A DNA stretch of 34,900 bases from Candidatus Tayloriibacteriota bacterium (GTDB lineage: Bacteria; Patescibacteriota; Minisyncoccia; Phycocordibacterales; PALSA-1337): positions 1 through 34,900 of the forward strand of contig CAIMDI010000002.1 in assembly GCA_903839695.1 (NCBI GenBank). The letters are read 5' to 3'. A program made the position numbers and the translations under genes. Positions 19,574-30,428 of the stretch are shown piece after piece; the stretch's first letter is position 1; the number at the start of each line of letters is the position of its first letter. The notes beneath the pieces were generated by a model, which was given only the letters and a program-made list of their open reading frames with translations, did no database searches and was not told the DNA's origin.

Positions 19574-21898
19574 CTATTTAACATTAACAAAAGGATTTTT
19601 TCCTGATTCCACCTCTTTTATTAACTGTTCAATTTGAGTTTTTGTTTCTGGGAATTTTTCAGCGATGTATCTTAATTCCTTAAGTCCTAACCATGACTGA
19701 TTATTTGTGAAGTATGCTACTGCCAAAGAGAAACGCATTCTAGGATCATCAGGATTCTTTACTAGTAGTTTATTATAAATCTCAATAACTTTGTCATAAT
19801 TCTTTTTCTTTTGATAGATAGAAATGATTCTTTGATCAGCAAAAAGTGAATCATCATTACCAAATAAATCATGTGCAGTTTTTTCTTGATCAGCATTTAT
19901 CAAAGCAGCTATGTATGCGAATTTTGCTGTTTCATATCCCGTTGCTGATTCATATGCTTTTTTAGTTATATCAACAGCGTCCTGTGGTCTATTACTGCTC
20001 ATATAATTTATAGCGAGATCAAATGAAACAGACTGTTTAAGTGGCGTCAATTCTTTTGCTTTTTCAAGAAGAGGAAGAGCTGTTTTGTAATCCCCTATTG
20101 CATTAATTAATGATCCAGCAAGAACATAAATTCGCGCATCATTAGGAGTGCTGGAAATTTGCTTCTCAATTTCACCTTTTACAAAAGTATAAAATTCACT
20201 TTTTACTCCTGCGGGAACTTGGTCACTTGATAGTACATTGCCAGCACAAGATATTAATTGTTCACGAGTTTCTTGATTTGCAGTTGTTTGATTTAAACTC
20301 AAAACACTTTCAAATGTCTTTGTTGATAAAGTGTTTAATGCCTGACATGATCTTAATGCAGTTATGAGACGTGTATTAGCCTGAATATTTCTGACATTCA
20401 CAAAATATATAGTAATAACAAAACCAATCACGATAACTGGAATAAAAATATAATCACGAATAACAATAGCATCCTCCGACATTTTTTCACTAGAATTTCC
20501 TAGCCATTTATATGCTTTGCCCACAGTCATTGAACTAATCATTGCGAGTATAGTGAAAAACATTACATAACTAGTTTGATTGTCGAATACAAAAACATTG
20601 TGAATGCCGTAAGCAACAATTAATGCAATTAGCATACATTTCTGTCCCAAACTTAAATCAGTTTTGTATAAATAGAAAAGAGCAAAAAAATAAAAAGATA
20701 AATAAAATATCAAACCAATAAGACCGCTGGCAACAAGCCAATCCAAGAAAACACTATGTGCGCGATCGAACCACTGTTCCTGACCAAACATAAGTGGCGT
20801 ATAGTTTTTGTTGAAAATATAATTAAAATTTTCTTGACCAATACCGATCAAAGCAGTTTTAGGAGACGAGAATATTTCCTTAACAGCCATCGGCCAAATA
20901 TATCCTCTAGCCTGTGTCTTTGTGTCTGAGATGGAGATAGAAGACAAACGCCCCAGTACTTGATTATCTTTAACCCATTTTACTTCCTTTGCCATGTACA
21001 GAGCGAATGCTGAAGTAATAACAAATAATATGATACCTGCCGCAAAATATCGAGAGAAAATTGATTGCCCCCTCTCTACATCACCAACTATTTTAGAACG
21101 ACCAAATAGAGCATAAATACCACATGCAACAAGTATTCCAAATGCCCAACCGATAATAGAACCTCTAGTAGCTGTTTGGAAAAGTATAAAAGAAGATAAT
21201 ACAAAAATAATTGAGTATACAAATATCATTGCTAATGCACCGTCCTTCTTATCTAATTTATGTTTGTATGCGACAAGTGCTAAATAACCAGCAATAAACG
21301 AATTCATTATCATATACACAGCCATGTAAGCAGCATTACCTAGAGATGCATCAACTCGACTAGCACTTTGATGAACTTCTGCTAAACCAAAATATTGAAA
21401 TAATCCATAAAAAGCCGTAATAGTTCCAGAAAAAAGCATGACATTTAGAAAAATTCTCCAATTTTTTCTTCCCTCTCCTCCCTCGATATTTGCTTTACCA
21501 AAGATACTGGACATAACCATAAAATATGCCCACAAATGAACAATTGTTATCCAACCCTCCATTCTCTCGAAATTTGACCAAATACTACGTAATGGATTAT
21601 ATCCAATCAAATCAGCAATTAGAACAATAAAAGTAAATGCAGTAATAAAAATAGTCAAATAATTAACTTTTGGTGCAACACTTTTTTCAGAATTAGCTAT
21701 ATCTGTACCCTTTTCTCTGAAAACTAATACAAGCCAAAGTACAAATATAATCTCAACTATAATTCTGAACGCAAAAGCTTTTCCTGTTATGAATGGGAAA
21801 AATAAAGGATTTGCAACGTATAAAGGAATAAAAGCAATCAGTGATAAGCCAGTAATAATGGAATACTTGAGCACGGTGTTGATTATTGTGTTGTTCAT
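19574..21898 (-). CDS. O-antigen ligase/polymerase-like membrane protein with C-terminal TPR-like region
   Basis: Multi-TM N-terminus with RAHSVFLDWLVASGLIG, then LPLLEKAKELTPLKQSVSFDLAINY...VKNPDDPRMRFSLAVAYF. Confidence 0.85.
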   Translation of the reverse strand: MNNTIINTVLKYSIITGLSLIAFIPLYVANPLFFPFITGKAFAFRIIVEIIFVLWLVLVFREKGTDIANSEKSVAPKVNYLTIFITAFTFIVLIADLIGYNPLRSIWSNFERMEGWITIVHLWAYFMVMSSIFGKANIEGGEGRKNWRIFLNVMLFSGTITAFYGLFQYFGLAEVHQSASRVDASLGNAAYMAVYMIMNSFIAGYLALVAYKHKLDKKDGALAMIFVYSIIFVLSSFILFQTATRGSIIGWAFGILVACGIYALFGRSKIVGDVERGQSIFSRYFAAGIILFVITSAFALYMAKEVKWVKDNQVLGRLSSISISDTKTQARGYIWPMAVKEIFSSPKTALIGIGQENFNYIFNKNYTPLMFGQEQWFDRAHSVFLDWLVASGLIGLIFYLSFYFFALFYLYKTDLSLGQKCMLIALIVAYGIHNVFVFDNQTSYVMFFTILAMISSMTVGKAYKWLGNSSEKMSEDAIVIRDYIFIPVIVIGFVITIYFVNVRNIQANTRLITALRSCQALNTLSTKTFESVLSLNQTTANQETREQLISCAGNVLSSDQVPAGVKSEFYTFVKGEIEKQISSTPNDARIYVLAGSLINAIGDYKTALPLLEKAKELTPLKQSVSFDLAINYMSSNRPQDAVDITKKAYESATGYETAKFAYIAALINADQEKTAHDLFGNDDSLFADQRIISIYQKKKNYDKVIEIYNKLLVKNPDDPRMRFSLAVAYFTNNQSWLGLKELRYIAEKFPETKTQIEQLIKEVESGKNPFVNVK

Positions 21899-21948
21899 GC
21901 GAAGAAGTGTAACATATGTTTGAATATGGTAAAATAGGCAATACAATT

Positions 21949-23469
21949 ATGGAATACAACTCCCAAAGAGCCCTGACAAATACGGCTTGGAATATGATTA
22001 GCTATGGATGGCCAATCCTCTTTTCTATAATAATCACACCAATAGTCGTCAACTCACTTGGTATAAGGGACTACGGTATCTATACTTTCTTCAATACTGT
22101 GATTAGTCTACTTGGACTACTAGATCTTGGAGTATCTACTGCAATTAGTAAATATTTAGCAGAATATTATGGCCAAGGAAATAAAGAAAGAATAAAAAAA
22201 TTACTTGGAACGACTTTGTCAATTTTTCTTGGTATTGGGATTATTGGATTATTAGTTTTCATCTTGGGTGCAATAATTCCATCTTTATTTGATAATCTAA
22301 CTGATTATTCAAAATACCGAGTTGGCATAATATTTGCGGGAATGACATTTTTTGTTATGGTGATGAGTTCAATATACAGCATTACCTTTACCTCATTACA
22401 AAGATTTGATATTGGATCAAAGATTGGAATCACCATGCTGACAGCGCAACAGATTTCAATATTAATTCTTGTTTTACTAAAATATTCTATAAATGAGATT
22501 TTCGTCGTTCAATTCATTATAGCAATATTGTCATACTTTACCCAAAAACATATTGCAGAAAAAATCTTACCAGAATTACCAAAAGAATTTTCATGGGATT
22601 CTATTGAAGCAAAAAAATGCTATAAATTTGGTCTTGTGACTTTTGTGAATAACATAGCAACAACATCACTTACATATCTCGATCGTTTAATTATGCCCTT
22701 TTTCCTAGGACCATCAAGTCTAACCTACTATAGCCTTCCAGGAAATATAGCATCAAAAATCCCTGGAGTTTCAAATAGTCTTTCTGGAATATTATTTCCT
22801 ATGACCTCAAGTCTACATGGTCTAGGAGATTTAGAAAAAATAAAAACCTTATATATCAGATCTTTTAGACTGATAACTGTCATAGCCGCATCGGTTACGG
22901 TAACAATATTAGCTTACGCTTATCCAATTCTTAAATATTGGATATCTGTAGATCTTGCAGAAAAAGCAAGTTCAGTACTTATAATTTTAGCTATTACTAA
23001 TTTCATTCTAGCTCTTGCTGGTCCTTTATCGAGTTTCTTATTAGGTCTTGGGAAGCTAAAATTTCTTACAACACTTTCATTATCCATGGCATCTTTAAAT
23101 ACACTACTATTGGTTATATTATTACCGTTTGCTGGAATAAAAGGTGCGGCATGGGCATATCTACTATCTCTACTACCTGTAGCGTATATGTTTTATTTTA
23201 CTGAAAAGCACTATCTTTCATTATTAGAAAGAAAAAAATATTATAAAAAAATGTTTTTAGGAAATATTTTTGTTTCTATAATAATATTTATGATTGCAAA
23301 ATTTTTGTTAATTCAATTTATTACAAATTTAGTAATGATATTGGTAATCGGCGGGTTTACGATAATATTGTATATAGTACTTTATTGGCGCCTTGATTAT
23401 TTTGAAAAAGAAGATGTAGAATCGATAAAATTGTTTATCAGAAGAATTATTAAAAAAATATATAAATAG
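21949..23469 (+). CDS. Polysaccharide flippase (Wzx/MATE-like)
   Basis: NTAWNMISYGWPILFSIIITPIVVNSLGIRDYGIYTFFNTVISLLGLLDLGVSTAISKYLAEY. Confidence 0.92.
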   Translation: MEYNSQRALTNTAWNMISYGWPILFSIIITPIVVNSLGIRDYGIYTFFNTVISLLGLLDLGVSTAISKYLAEYYGQGNKERIKKLLGTTLSIFLGIGIIGLLVFILGAIIPSLFDNLTDYSKYRVGIIFAGMTFFVMVMSSIYSITFTSLQRFDIGSKIGITMLTAQQISILILVLLKYSINEIFVVQFIIAILSYFTQKHIAEKILPELPKEFSWDSIEAKKCYKFGLVTFVNNIATTSLTYLDRLIMPFFLGPSSLTYYSLPGNIASKIPGVSNSLSGILFPMTSSLHGLGDLEKIKTLYIRSFRLITVIAASVTVTILAYAYPILKYWISVDLAEKASSVLIILAITNFILALAGPLSSFLLGLGKLKFLTTLSLSMASLNTLLLVILLPFAGIKGAAWAYLLSLLPVAYMFYFTEKHYLSLLERKKYYKKMFLGNIFVSIIIFMIAKFLLIQFITNLVMILVIGGFTIILYIVLYWRLDYFEKEDVESIKLFIRRIIKKIYK

Positions 23470-23470
23470 T

Positions 23471-24247
23471 ATGGCTTTTCACGAATCAAATTTCACAAAA
23501 TTTAAAAAATTAATTACTAATCCGAAGACTGGAATAAAGAAAATAATCCCTTTTTTCAATAGTAAGATAGTGCCGTACAAAAGAGACTTCCTTGAGTTTT
23601 TAGGCATTGATCGCCTATCAAGACCTTATCGAGAAGAGAACAAGTTATTAAAATATATAAATAGAAATAATGGTTTTTTTATTGAATGTGGAGGAAACGA
23701 CGGACATAATTTTGATCCAACTTATTATTTAGAGAAATTTCTAGGATGGAGAGGTATAATTATTGAGCCACTTCCGATTGGGAAATTATGCATAAGGAAT
23801 AGAAAAAAGTCTTGGATATATCAAGTTGCTTTGGTTCCTTTTGGCTTTAAAGATAAGAATGTGAATTTCATTGATTGCAATGCAATGTCATTTATTGAAG
23901 GAACAATCGAAAATCAAGTGGAATGGATTAAAAGCGGAGAAGATACTCAAAAAATTGAGGCTCGTAAAATAAACGTACCAGCAAAGACAATCCAAAAAGT
24001 TATAGATGAGCATAAATTAAAAAACAGAACATTTGCCGATATAGATTTTTTTGTTATCGATGTTGAGGGATATGAGTTAGAAGTATTAAAAGGATTGGAT
24101 TTTTCGATTAACTCACCAAACTGGATTATGGCAGAAGCTCATACAAATGAAAGATTTAATAAAATTAAATCATATCTTGAACAAAAAAAATATTCTTATG
24201 TTTCTGAGATTGGATACAAAGATTTCCTATTCAAATTAAACAAATAA
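23471..24247 (+). CDS. FkbM-family methyltransferase
   Basis: GFFIECGGNDGHNFDPTYYLEKFLGWRGIIIEPLP...FFVIDVEGYELEVLKGLDF. Confidence 0.85.
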   Translation: MAFHESNFTKFKKLITNPKTGIKKIIPFFNSKIVPYKRDFLEFLGIDRLSRPYREENKLLKYINRNNGFFIECGGNDGHNFDPTYYLEKFLGWRGIIIEPLPIGKLCIRNRKKSWIYQVALVPFGFKDKNVNFIDCNAMSFIEGTIENQVEWIKSGEDTQKIEARKINVPAKTIQKVIDEHKLKNRTFADIDFFVIDVEGYELEVLKGLDFSINSPNWIMAEAHTNERFNKIKSYLEQKKYSYVSEIGYKDFLFKLNK

Positions 24248-24251
24248 TTAT

Positions 24252-24959
24252 TTAAATAATATCAATACCTAATTCATCAATCTTCCAAAGAGCCAAAGTT
24301 TTGTCCGCAAATTCTTCACCCTCTTTTCTTCCCTCATTTATCTCTAGAATAGCTTTGGGAAAATTGAATGGTATCATATTTAGATTTATAGCTCTCCAAC
24401 GTCCCGTAATAATATCTTTATTCTCCATATGCTCTGGAAACGTAGTCGTGAGTAGATATTTTGACTTACTTTTTACTATATTAACTATTGATTTCTTTAT
24501 ATCCTCATTCGAAAGATGCACTAGACAATCACGACAAATCACCAGATCAACTTTAGCTAATTCATCTTTTATAAGATCAAGTTGACAAAACACTTTATCT
24601 AAATTGCCATACTTTTCTTTATTATTATCAATTAACGGCTTTACTATGTCTGCACCTATATATTTAACTCCGTTAAAATTCACCGATTTCATCCAATAAA
24701 AATCTCCACATGGAATATCTAGAACCGTCTTTATATTATAATCTTTTACCAATTTATCAATAAAAACACGGATAACTTCAGTAGCTTCAAGATTTGATCC
24801 CGTACCAGAAATTGAACTGTTATCTCCCCAACCATTTTTTAAGAAAATATTTGTAAATCTTAACTCAACACTTTGTCTACTTAGACGACATTCTGCCACT
24901 TTATTCCAGAGATACTTTATACCAGGTAGATTCTTTAAAAAAAGTTTAACTTTATTCAT
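24252..24959 (-). CDS. Class I SAM-dependent methyltransferase
   Basis: TVLDIPCGDFYWMKSVNFNGVKYIGADIVKPLIDNNKEKYG. Confidence 0.8.
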   Translation of the reverse strand: MNKVKLFLKNLPGIKYLWNKVAECRLSRQSVELRFTNIFLKNGWGDNSSISGTGSNLEATEVIRVFIDKLVKDYNIKTVLDIPCGDFYWMKSVNFNGVKYIGADIVKPLIDNNKEKYGNLDKVFCQLDLIKDELAKVDLVICRDCLVHLSNEDIKKSIVNIVKSKSKYLLTTTFPEHMENKDIITGRWRAINLNMIPFNFPKAILEINEGRKEGEEFADKTLALWKIDELGIDII

Positions 24960-25058
24960 TATTTTTTATTATTTTACTAACAGTATAAAGTAAAATTTAA
25001 GCCATTACAAATATCAGCTTGATAATAAGTCCGAAAACAGCCATAATTAAATTATAAA

Positions 25059-25940
25059 ATGAAAAATATATTATTTAAAATTCAAGGTAAAATATATAGA
25101 TGTATTGCAAAACTTTTTAAATATCGACCAATAAGCTACCCATATATAAGTGGGGACGGTTTCCGCTCAATGGCTGAACACATTTATGATGAGACGGTTA
25201 AATGCGATGCGACCAACATAAAAAATAATAATATTGTATTTCTTAAGGCTGATATGATAAAAGAATGGTTTGAATTAATTCATCCACAAATTAATTGTAA
25301 GTATAAATTAATTACACATAATAGCGATAGCAGAGTTGGGGAAAAAGAAGCATTATTCGTAGATGACAAGATAATAAAGTGGTATGCACAAAATAATACA
25401 TTCAAACACGAGAAAATTATCCCGATCCCAATTGGTATTGAAAACAAAAGTATTTTTGTAAATGGCTGGTCACTAATGAAAGTTGCAAAGAAACTTAAAA
25501 ATGAAACTGGAAAAAGAAAAAAAGATAAAATTCTTTATGGTTTCAATGTAAACACAAATATAAAAGAAAGAACTACTGCACTTAATTCGTTAAAAAAATG
25601 TTCAGTTTCAGAGGGAATAAAAAGTAGGATTACTCCGATTGAATATAATGAAATACTCAGTAAATATAAATTCGTCGCATCGCCAGAAGGAAATGGGCCA
25701 GATTGTATAAGAACCTGGGAAGCAATGGTTTATGGAGTAATACCAATTATTAGAAATGTCTCAAATTGCCAAGTTATTTCACAGAATTCCCTACCAATAA
25801 TGTTAATAAATGATTGGAGAGAAATTGAAGGATTGAATGAAGAGAAATTAATAGAAATTTATAACAATTATGATTTAAGCAAGAAATCTGGTATAAATAT
25901 GTTTGATTACTGGCAAAAAATAATTAAAAATAATGAATAA
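25059..25940 (+). CDS. Exostosin-like glycosyltransferase
   Basis: YKFVASPEGNGPDCIRTWEAMVYGVIPIIRNV. Confidence 0.7.
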   Translation: MKNILFKIQGKIYRCIAKLFKYRPISYPYISGDGFRSMAEHIYDETVKCDATNIKNNNIVFLKADMIKEWFELIHPQINCKYKLITHNSDSRVGEKEALFVDDKIIKWYAQNNTFKHEKIIPIPIGIENKSIFVNGWSLMKVAKKLKNETGKRKKDKILYGFNVNTNIKERTTALNSLKKCSVSEGIKSRITPIEYNEILSKYKFVASPEGNGPDCIRTWEAMVYGVIPIIRNVSNCQVISQNSLPIMLINDWREIEGLNEEKLIEIYNNYDLSKKSGINMFDYWQKIIKNNE

Positions 25941-26793
25941 ATTATACAAGACAGTTCAACAAGCTACCCCACCTATTATATTTAACGCATTCAAACACAG
26001 CTTTTTATATCAAAAAGCAAAACCAACACTAAAGAAATTATTCGATACGAAGCTTCCACCGCAATGGAATCAAATAAATACTGGTATTCTAAAAGGTACA
26101 TGGCTATATTTCTATCCTCGCGGCGATTGGCAAGAGAAAATGTTAAAAGAAGAATATGACAAAGAACTTTTTGATGCTATAAGAAAATTTGATTTAAAGG
26201 GAAAAACAATATTTGATATTGGGTCACATGTTGGCTACCATTCTATTTTCTTTTCAAAATTAGTTGGACCAAGTGGAAAGGTTTTAGCTTTTGAACCAAA
26301 TCCATTTAACGCAAAAAGAATTCAAGAAAACATAGATAAGAATTCAATTAAAAACATAAAAGTATATAATATTGCTTTATCTTCAGAAAATTCTGAGACG
26401 GATTTCCTATTCAGTGAAAATATTGAAAACGGAACAAGCAGTGGAGGATTTATAGAGGCATCAGATACTTTCTACAGTAAAGATTCATACGAAAATGGTA
26501 TAGGATTCAAGCGAATGAAAGTCGCAACAAAAAGAATTGATGATCTAGATGAGATCAAAGAAGGAAAGCTTAAAGTTAATGTAATAAAGATCGACGTTGA
26601 AGGTGCTGAAAGTCTAGTCTTCAATGGTGCAATGGCGACAATAAAAAAAGATCGTCCGATTATTTTTATAGAGATACACTCAATGACGAATATGTATTAT
26701 TTCTTAAATATGTTACAGGATATAAATTATAGTTGTGAATTATTGAAGAGAGAGAGTGATGGTAGACACTTGATAATGGCAAGTCCTAAGTAG
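25933..26793 (+). CDS. FkbM-family methyltransferase
   Basis: TIFDIGSHVGYHSIFFSKLVGPSGKVLAFEPNPFNAKRIQENI...VIKIDVEGAESLVFNGA. Confidence 0.92.
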   Translation: MNKLYKTVQQATPPIIFNAFKHSFLYQKAKPTLKKLFDTKLPPQWNQINTGILKGTWLYFYPRGDWQEKMLKEEYDKELFDAIRKFDLKGKTIFDIGSHVGYHSIFFSKLVGPSGKVLAFEPNPFNAKRIQENIDKNSIKNIKVYNIALSSENSETDFLFSENIENGTSSGGFIEASDTFYSKDSYENGIGFKRMKVATKRIDDLDEIKEGKLKVNVIKIDVEGAESLVFNGAMATIKKDRPIIFIEIHSMTNMYYFLNMLQDINYSCELLKRESDGRHLIMASPK

Positions 26794-26825
26794 TCTACTA
26801 TAATATATACCCATCTATAAATAAG

Positions 26826-27644
26826 CTATTTTAACTTTTTGAAGACTACGACATAGCTCATTGATTTGATATCGTTATTTTTATTTTTCCACTCGTTATG
26901 ATAGACGATTTTCTCTATTATATTAAAAGCTATTTGTGGAATCCAAATGAAAATCGGACTAATCATTTTATAAAATATGTTTTTAGAATACTTTCTATCT
27001 CTTATCGAAATAGAAAAAACATATCGCTTAAAATAATTTTTCAATATACCCTCTTCATAGCTCTCAATTATTTTTTCATAGTTATGTTCACTAAAAAGTC
27101 TAGTTATTTCACTTGGGTGATAATGCTTGTAATGACCAAAATGATCTAGTTTTCCCCCGTCATGAAATAACTCTGTTTCGCAAGCTGGTCCGCAGAAAGT
27201 TGGGTTTGGGGTAAGTATATAGACAATTCCTCCTGCTTCTTGCAAAAAACTTACTCTGGAAACAAAATCTACTAAATCAGTTTCAGGAATATGCTCAAAG
27301 ACATCAGCCATCAAAATAAAATCAAATTTTTCTTTAAAATCCATTTTTTGAATAAATCCATTTCTAACAGTCAGATTTTTATATTTTTTACTAAGGTTAT
27401 CCAGATGGACATTTGAAGTGGCTTCAACCGCGGTACCTTTTCTGAATTTATGCAAAAAAGGTATTGAGTAATGTCCTGTTGACGCACCAATATCAAGAAA
27501 ATTATCCCACTTAGGGCATAAGTTGATCGCACTGTTCATAACCTCTAAAGTAAACTTCTTTGTTACATCAGGTAGTCTATGACTCAATCGATCATCTCCG
27601 TTATTCTTACGATATATCCAATACAAATCATTTTTCGCATACAT
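26826..27644 (-). CDS. Class I SAM-dependent methyltransferase
   Basis: NFLDIGASTGHYSIPFLHKFRKGTAVEATSNV...FDFILMADVFEHIPE. Confidence 0.85.
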   Translation of the reverse strand: MYAKNDLYWIYRKNNGDDRLSHRLPDVTKKFTLEVMNSAINLCPKWDNFLDIGASTGHYSIPFLHKFRKGTAVEATSNVHLDNLSKKYKNLTVRNGFIQKMDFKEKFDFILMADVFEHIPETDLVDFVSRVSFLQEAGGIVYILTPNPTFCGPACETELFHDGGKLDHFGHYKHYHPSEITRLFSEHNYEKIIESYEEGILKNYFKRYVFSISIRDRKYSKNIFYKMISPIFIWIPQIAFNIIEKIVYHNEWKNKNNDIKSMSYVVVFKKLK

Positions 27645-27690
27645 ATGGAATATACTAACAAATGATTAAAAAATATGATAGTATTATCGA

Positions 27691-28362
27691 ATGAAAATAA
27701 TTAGAGAAGCATACAAAGATAGACTATTAAAAAACTTCTGGGCATTAAGTAATTTTAATAAAATAATATACCTAATCCTAATTCGTCCATTCGAACCAAA
27801 AAAAGAACGTATTTTCTTTGATGGATCGTTTTTCTTACCAGGACAAATGTACAAAGCTGAACGTAAGGGTCTTTATGAAGCAGTAGTAAATGCTAGGCCT
27901 GATTACTGCTTCGAAATCGGAACATTCACAGGAGGAGGAAGTACTTTCTTTATTACTGAAGCCCTAAAAGATAACAATAAAGGCAAACTATTCACAACAG
28001 AAAATAATAAAACTTTGTATAAAAAAGCAAAGAGAAGATATGCTACTTTTATTAGGAGAAATTTCCCTTTCGTAAATTTTATATACAGCTCGACCCCTAA
28101 TCCATTTGAAAAATATCTTACAGAAAAAGACAAAAGCAATTTTATTTTTTTAGACGGAGCTGAAGATGGAAAACAAACTCTCGAACAATATAATTACTTT
28201 ACTCCCTATTTTAAAAATGGAACTGTGATTGCGCTTCATGATTGGAATACAGAGAAAACAGTCAAGGTTAAACCAGTGATACTTCAGAATCCTAGATGGA
28301 AAAAACTTGTCGAATTAAATCAGCCTGAAAGTGTCGGTTTTGTAATATTCAAATACACATAG
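27691..28362 (+). CDS. Class I SAM-dependent methyltransferase (Methyltransf_24/CmcI-like)
   Basis: DYCFEIGTFTGGGSTFFITEAL...NFIFLDGAEDGKQTLEQYNYFTPYFKNGTVIALHDW. Confidence 0.8.
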   Translation: MKIIREAYKDRLLKNFWALSNFNKIIYLILIRPFEPKKERIFFDGSFFLPGQMYKAERKGLYEAVVNARPDYCFEIGTFTGGGSTFFITEALKDNNKGKLFTTENNKTLYKKAKRRYATFIRRNFPFVNFIYSSTPNPFEKYLTEKDKSNFIFLDGAEDGKQTLEQYNYFTPYFKNGTVIALHDWNTEKTVKVKPVILQNPRWKKLVELNQPESVGFVIFKYT

Positions 28363-28364
28363 GC

Positions 28365-29549
28365 ATGCAACCAGATTTAAGCATAATAATTCCCTGTTAT
28401 AATTGTTCAAAAACACTTAAACAAGCTTTTGATTCTTGCTTTAGACAAAACCTAACAATAAACTACGAAATAGTCATGGTTGATGATTATTCAACCGACA
28501 ACACCAGAGAAATCATCAAGGAATTATCAGTAGGACATAATAATATTGTTCTAGAATTTCATAAACAAAACCGGGGTGGTGGTGCGACAAGAAATACTGC
28601 AGTAAAAAATGCGTCAGCACAAATAATCTTCTGCCTTGATAGTGATGATATTCTTCAAAACGGGACTTTAGAAAAAATGTATAATCTTATAAAGAGTACT
28701 AAGAGTGATGGAGTTGGAATACAGACATCAATTAAATTTAGCGAAAATGATACAAAAAAAGTAAGCTTTATAAATGAGTTTGGGTATGTGGGAAAAAAAA
28801 TTCCTTTTGAAAGTTTAATTGAAAAAGACAATACCAATATGTGTTCCTTGTATTCAACTTTTATGTTTACAAAAAAAGCTTTTGAAATTGTGGGTGGGTA
28901 CCCAGAAGGTCATGGGTTTGATACCCAATCTTTTGCATGGAGATTCCTTGCGAATGGCCTTACGGCATATACGTGTCCTAATGCTCAATATTTTCATAGA
29001 ATTAATTTTACAAAATCATACTACATTAGAGAATATGAATCAGGAAAAATAAACCACAATTGGTATAAAACTCTTGAGGAATTTCTATATTTGTTTGATA
29101 GAAACGTTCAAAAGGAAATTATGTACTTTGATTTAAACAGCACAACAAAAGTTCTTTTGAATTCAATAAAAAAATTTGATAAAATTTTTAAAGACGGCTA
29201 CGAAAATTTAGTTACAAACAATACTTCAGATCAATACGAAAAATATTTGAGTAATGTAAAAGAAATTAGTCGAGAAGATAAATACTGGCTTGGTACAAAA
29301 AAGTTTTCTACAGGCAAATTCTCAGAAGCATTTGATATTTTTGAGTTTCTAATAAAAGATGGGGTCAATACAGGCTATACACATTACTATTTACAAAAAT
29401 GTTCGGAGCTAAGTAATCGTGAAAGTAAATTGATTGATCAAAAGAAAATTGATCAGCTATTTACTTATGCAAAGCAAGGATCTAGGCTTAATATTTTTAT
29501 TAGAATTTACAGAAAAATTATAAGATTAATTAAAAAAATATATGATTAA
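28365..29549 (+). CDS. Family 2 glycosyltransferase
   Basis: LSIIIPCYNCSKTLKQAFDSCFRQ...EIVMVDDYSTDNTREII...IIFCLDSDDIL. Confidence 0.93.
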   Translation: MQPDLSIIIPCYNCSKTLKQAFDSCFRQNLTINYEIVMVDDYSTDNTREIIKELSVGHNNIVLEFHKQNRGGGATRNTAVKNASAQIIFCLDSDDILQNGTLEKMYNLIKSTKSDGVGIQTSIKFSENDTKKVSFINEFGYVGKKIPFESLIEKDNTNMCSLYSTFMFTKKAFEIVGGYPEGHGFDTQSFAWRFLANGLTAYTCPNAQYFHRINFTKSYYIREYESGKINHNWYKTLEEFLYLFDRNVQKEIMYFDLNSTTKVLLNSIKKFDKIFKDGYENLVTNNTSDQYEKYLSNVKEISREDKYWLGTKKFSTGKFSEAFDIFEFLIKDGVNTGYTHYYLQKCSELSNRESKLIDQKKIDQLFTYAKQGSRLNIFIRIYRKIIRLIKKIYD

Positions 29550-30426
29550 AGGTTTCATTTTCCAAATTAAATCAAGAGTAGAAAGACCTCATCTGATCCT
29601 GTATTTTATTATATTGAGAATAAAAAAATTTTTCAAAATTGGTTTTGAAACTGATACAAACAAGCATAGTCCAAAAATTGATATTATGATTCCAACTGTT
29701 TCAAAAGACTTCACACTTATTAAAGATGTTATCGATTCATTTTTAAAGATTAACCATGAGATAAATAAAATATTCGTGGTTGCGCCCCCTCACGAAGAAA
29801 TTGTCCAATATTGTTCCAAAAACAATTTACAATTTGTTGATGAAAAAACAGTATTAGGATATGGAAAAGATGCTATAAAATATTTTGTTAACAATACAAA
29901 TAGAAATGGTTGGATTTTTCAACAACTTCTAAAACTGTCTGGTGAGAATATTGTTGAAATGGATAATTATTTTATCCTTGACTCTGATACTATCATTGCC
30001 AATAATTTTTCATTAATTGAGAATGACAAATTTATTTTTTACCAAAACGAAGAATGGCATAGCGCATATTTCAAAGCTTTTTATAAAATTTTTGGATACA
30101 AAACAATTAATAAACTTTCATTTACATCGCACATGATGATATTCAACAAAAATATGCTTAGATTAATGAAAAAAGAGATGGAAGCCAAGAAAGGCAAAAG
30201 TTGGGATGAGGTATATTTGTCTACCATTGATCCAAATGAAGCGTCCTGCATATCTGATTATGATACTTACGCAAACTGGGTACTGTGCAATTTTCCAAAC
30301 AAAGTAATACAGAGACCATTGTACAATAAAGCTCTTTCTAGAGACAAATTACAAGAAGTAAAGAACAACATGGGCAGATATTCAAAGATTCTTAAGACAA
30401 TTTCATTTCACAGTTATATTAAATAA
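29542..30426 (+). CDS. DUF6492-like putative glycosyltransferase
   Basis: IDIMIPTVSKDFTLIKDVIDSFLKI...GWIFQQLLKLSG...YFILDSDTI. Confidence 0.7.
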   Translation: MIKGFIFQIKSRVERPHLILYFIILRIKKFFKIGFETDTNKHSPKIDIMIPTVSKDFTLIKDVIDSFLKINHEINKIFVVAPPHEEIVQYCSKNNLQFVDEKTVLGYGKDAIKYFVNNTNRNGWIFQQLLKLSGENIVEMDNYFILDSDTIIANNFSLIENDKFIFYQNEEWHSAYFKAFYKIFGYKTINKLSFTSHMMIFNKNMLRLMKKEMEAKKGKSWDEVYLSTIDPNEASCISDYDTYANWVLCNFPNKVIQRPLYNKALSRDKLQEVKNNMGRYSKILKTISFHSYIK

Positions 30427-30428
30427 TA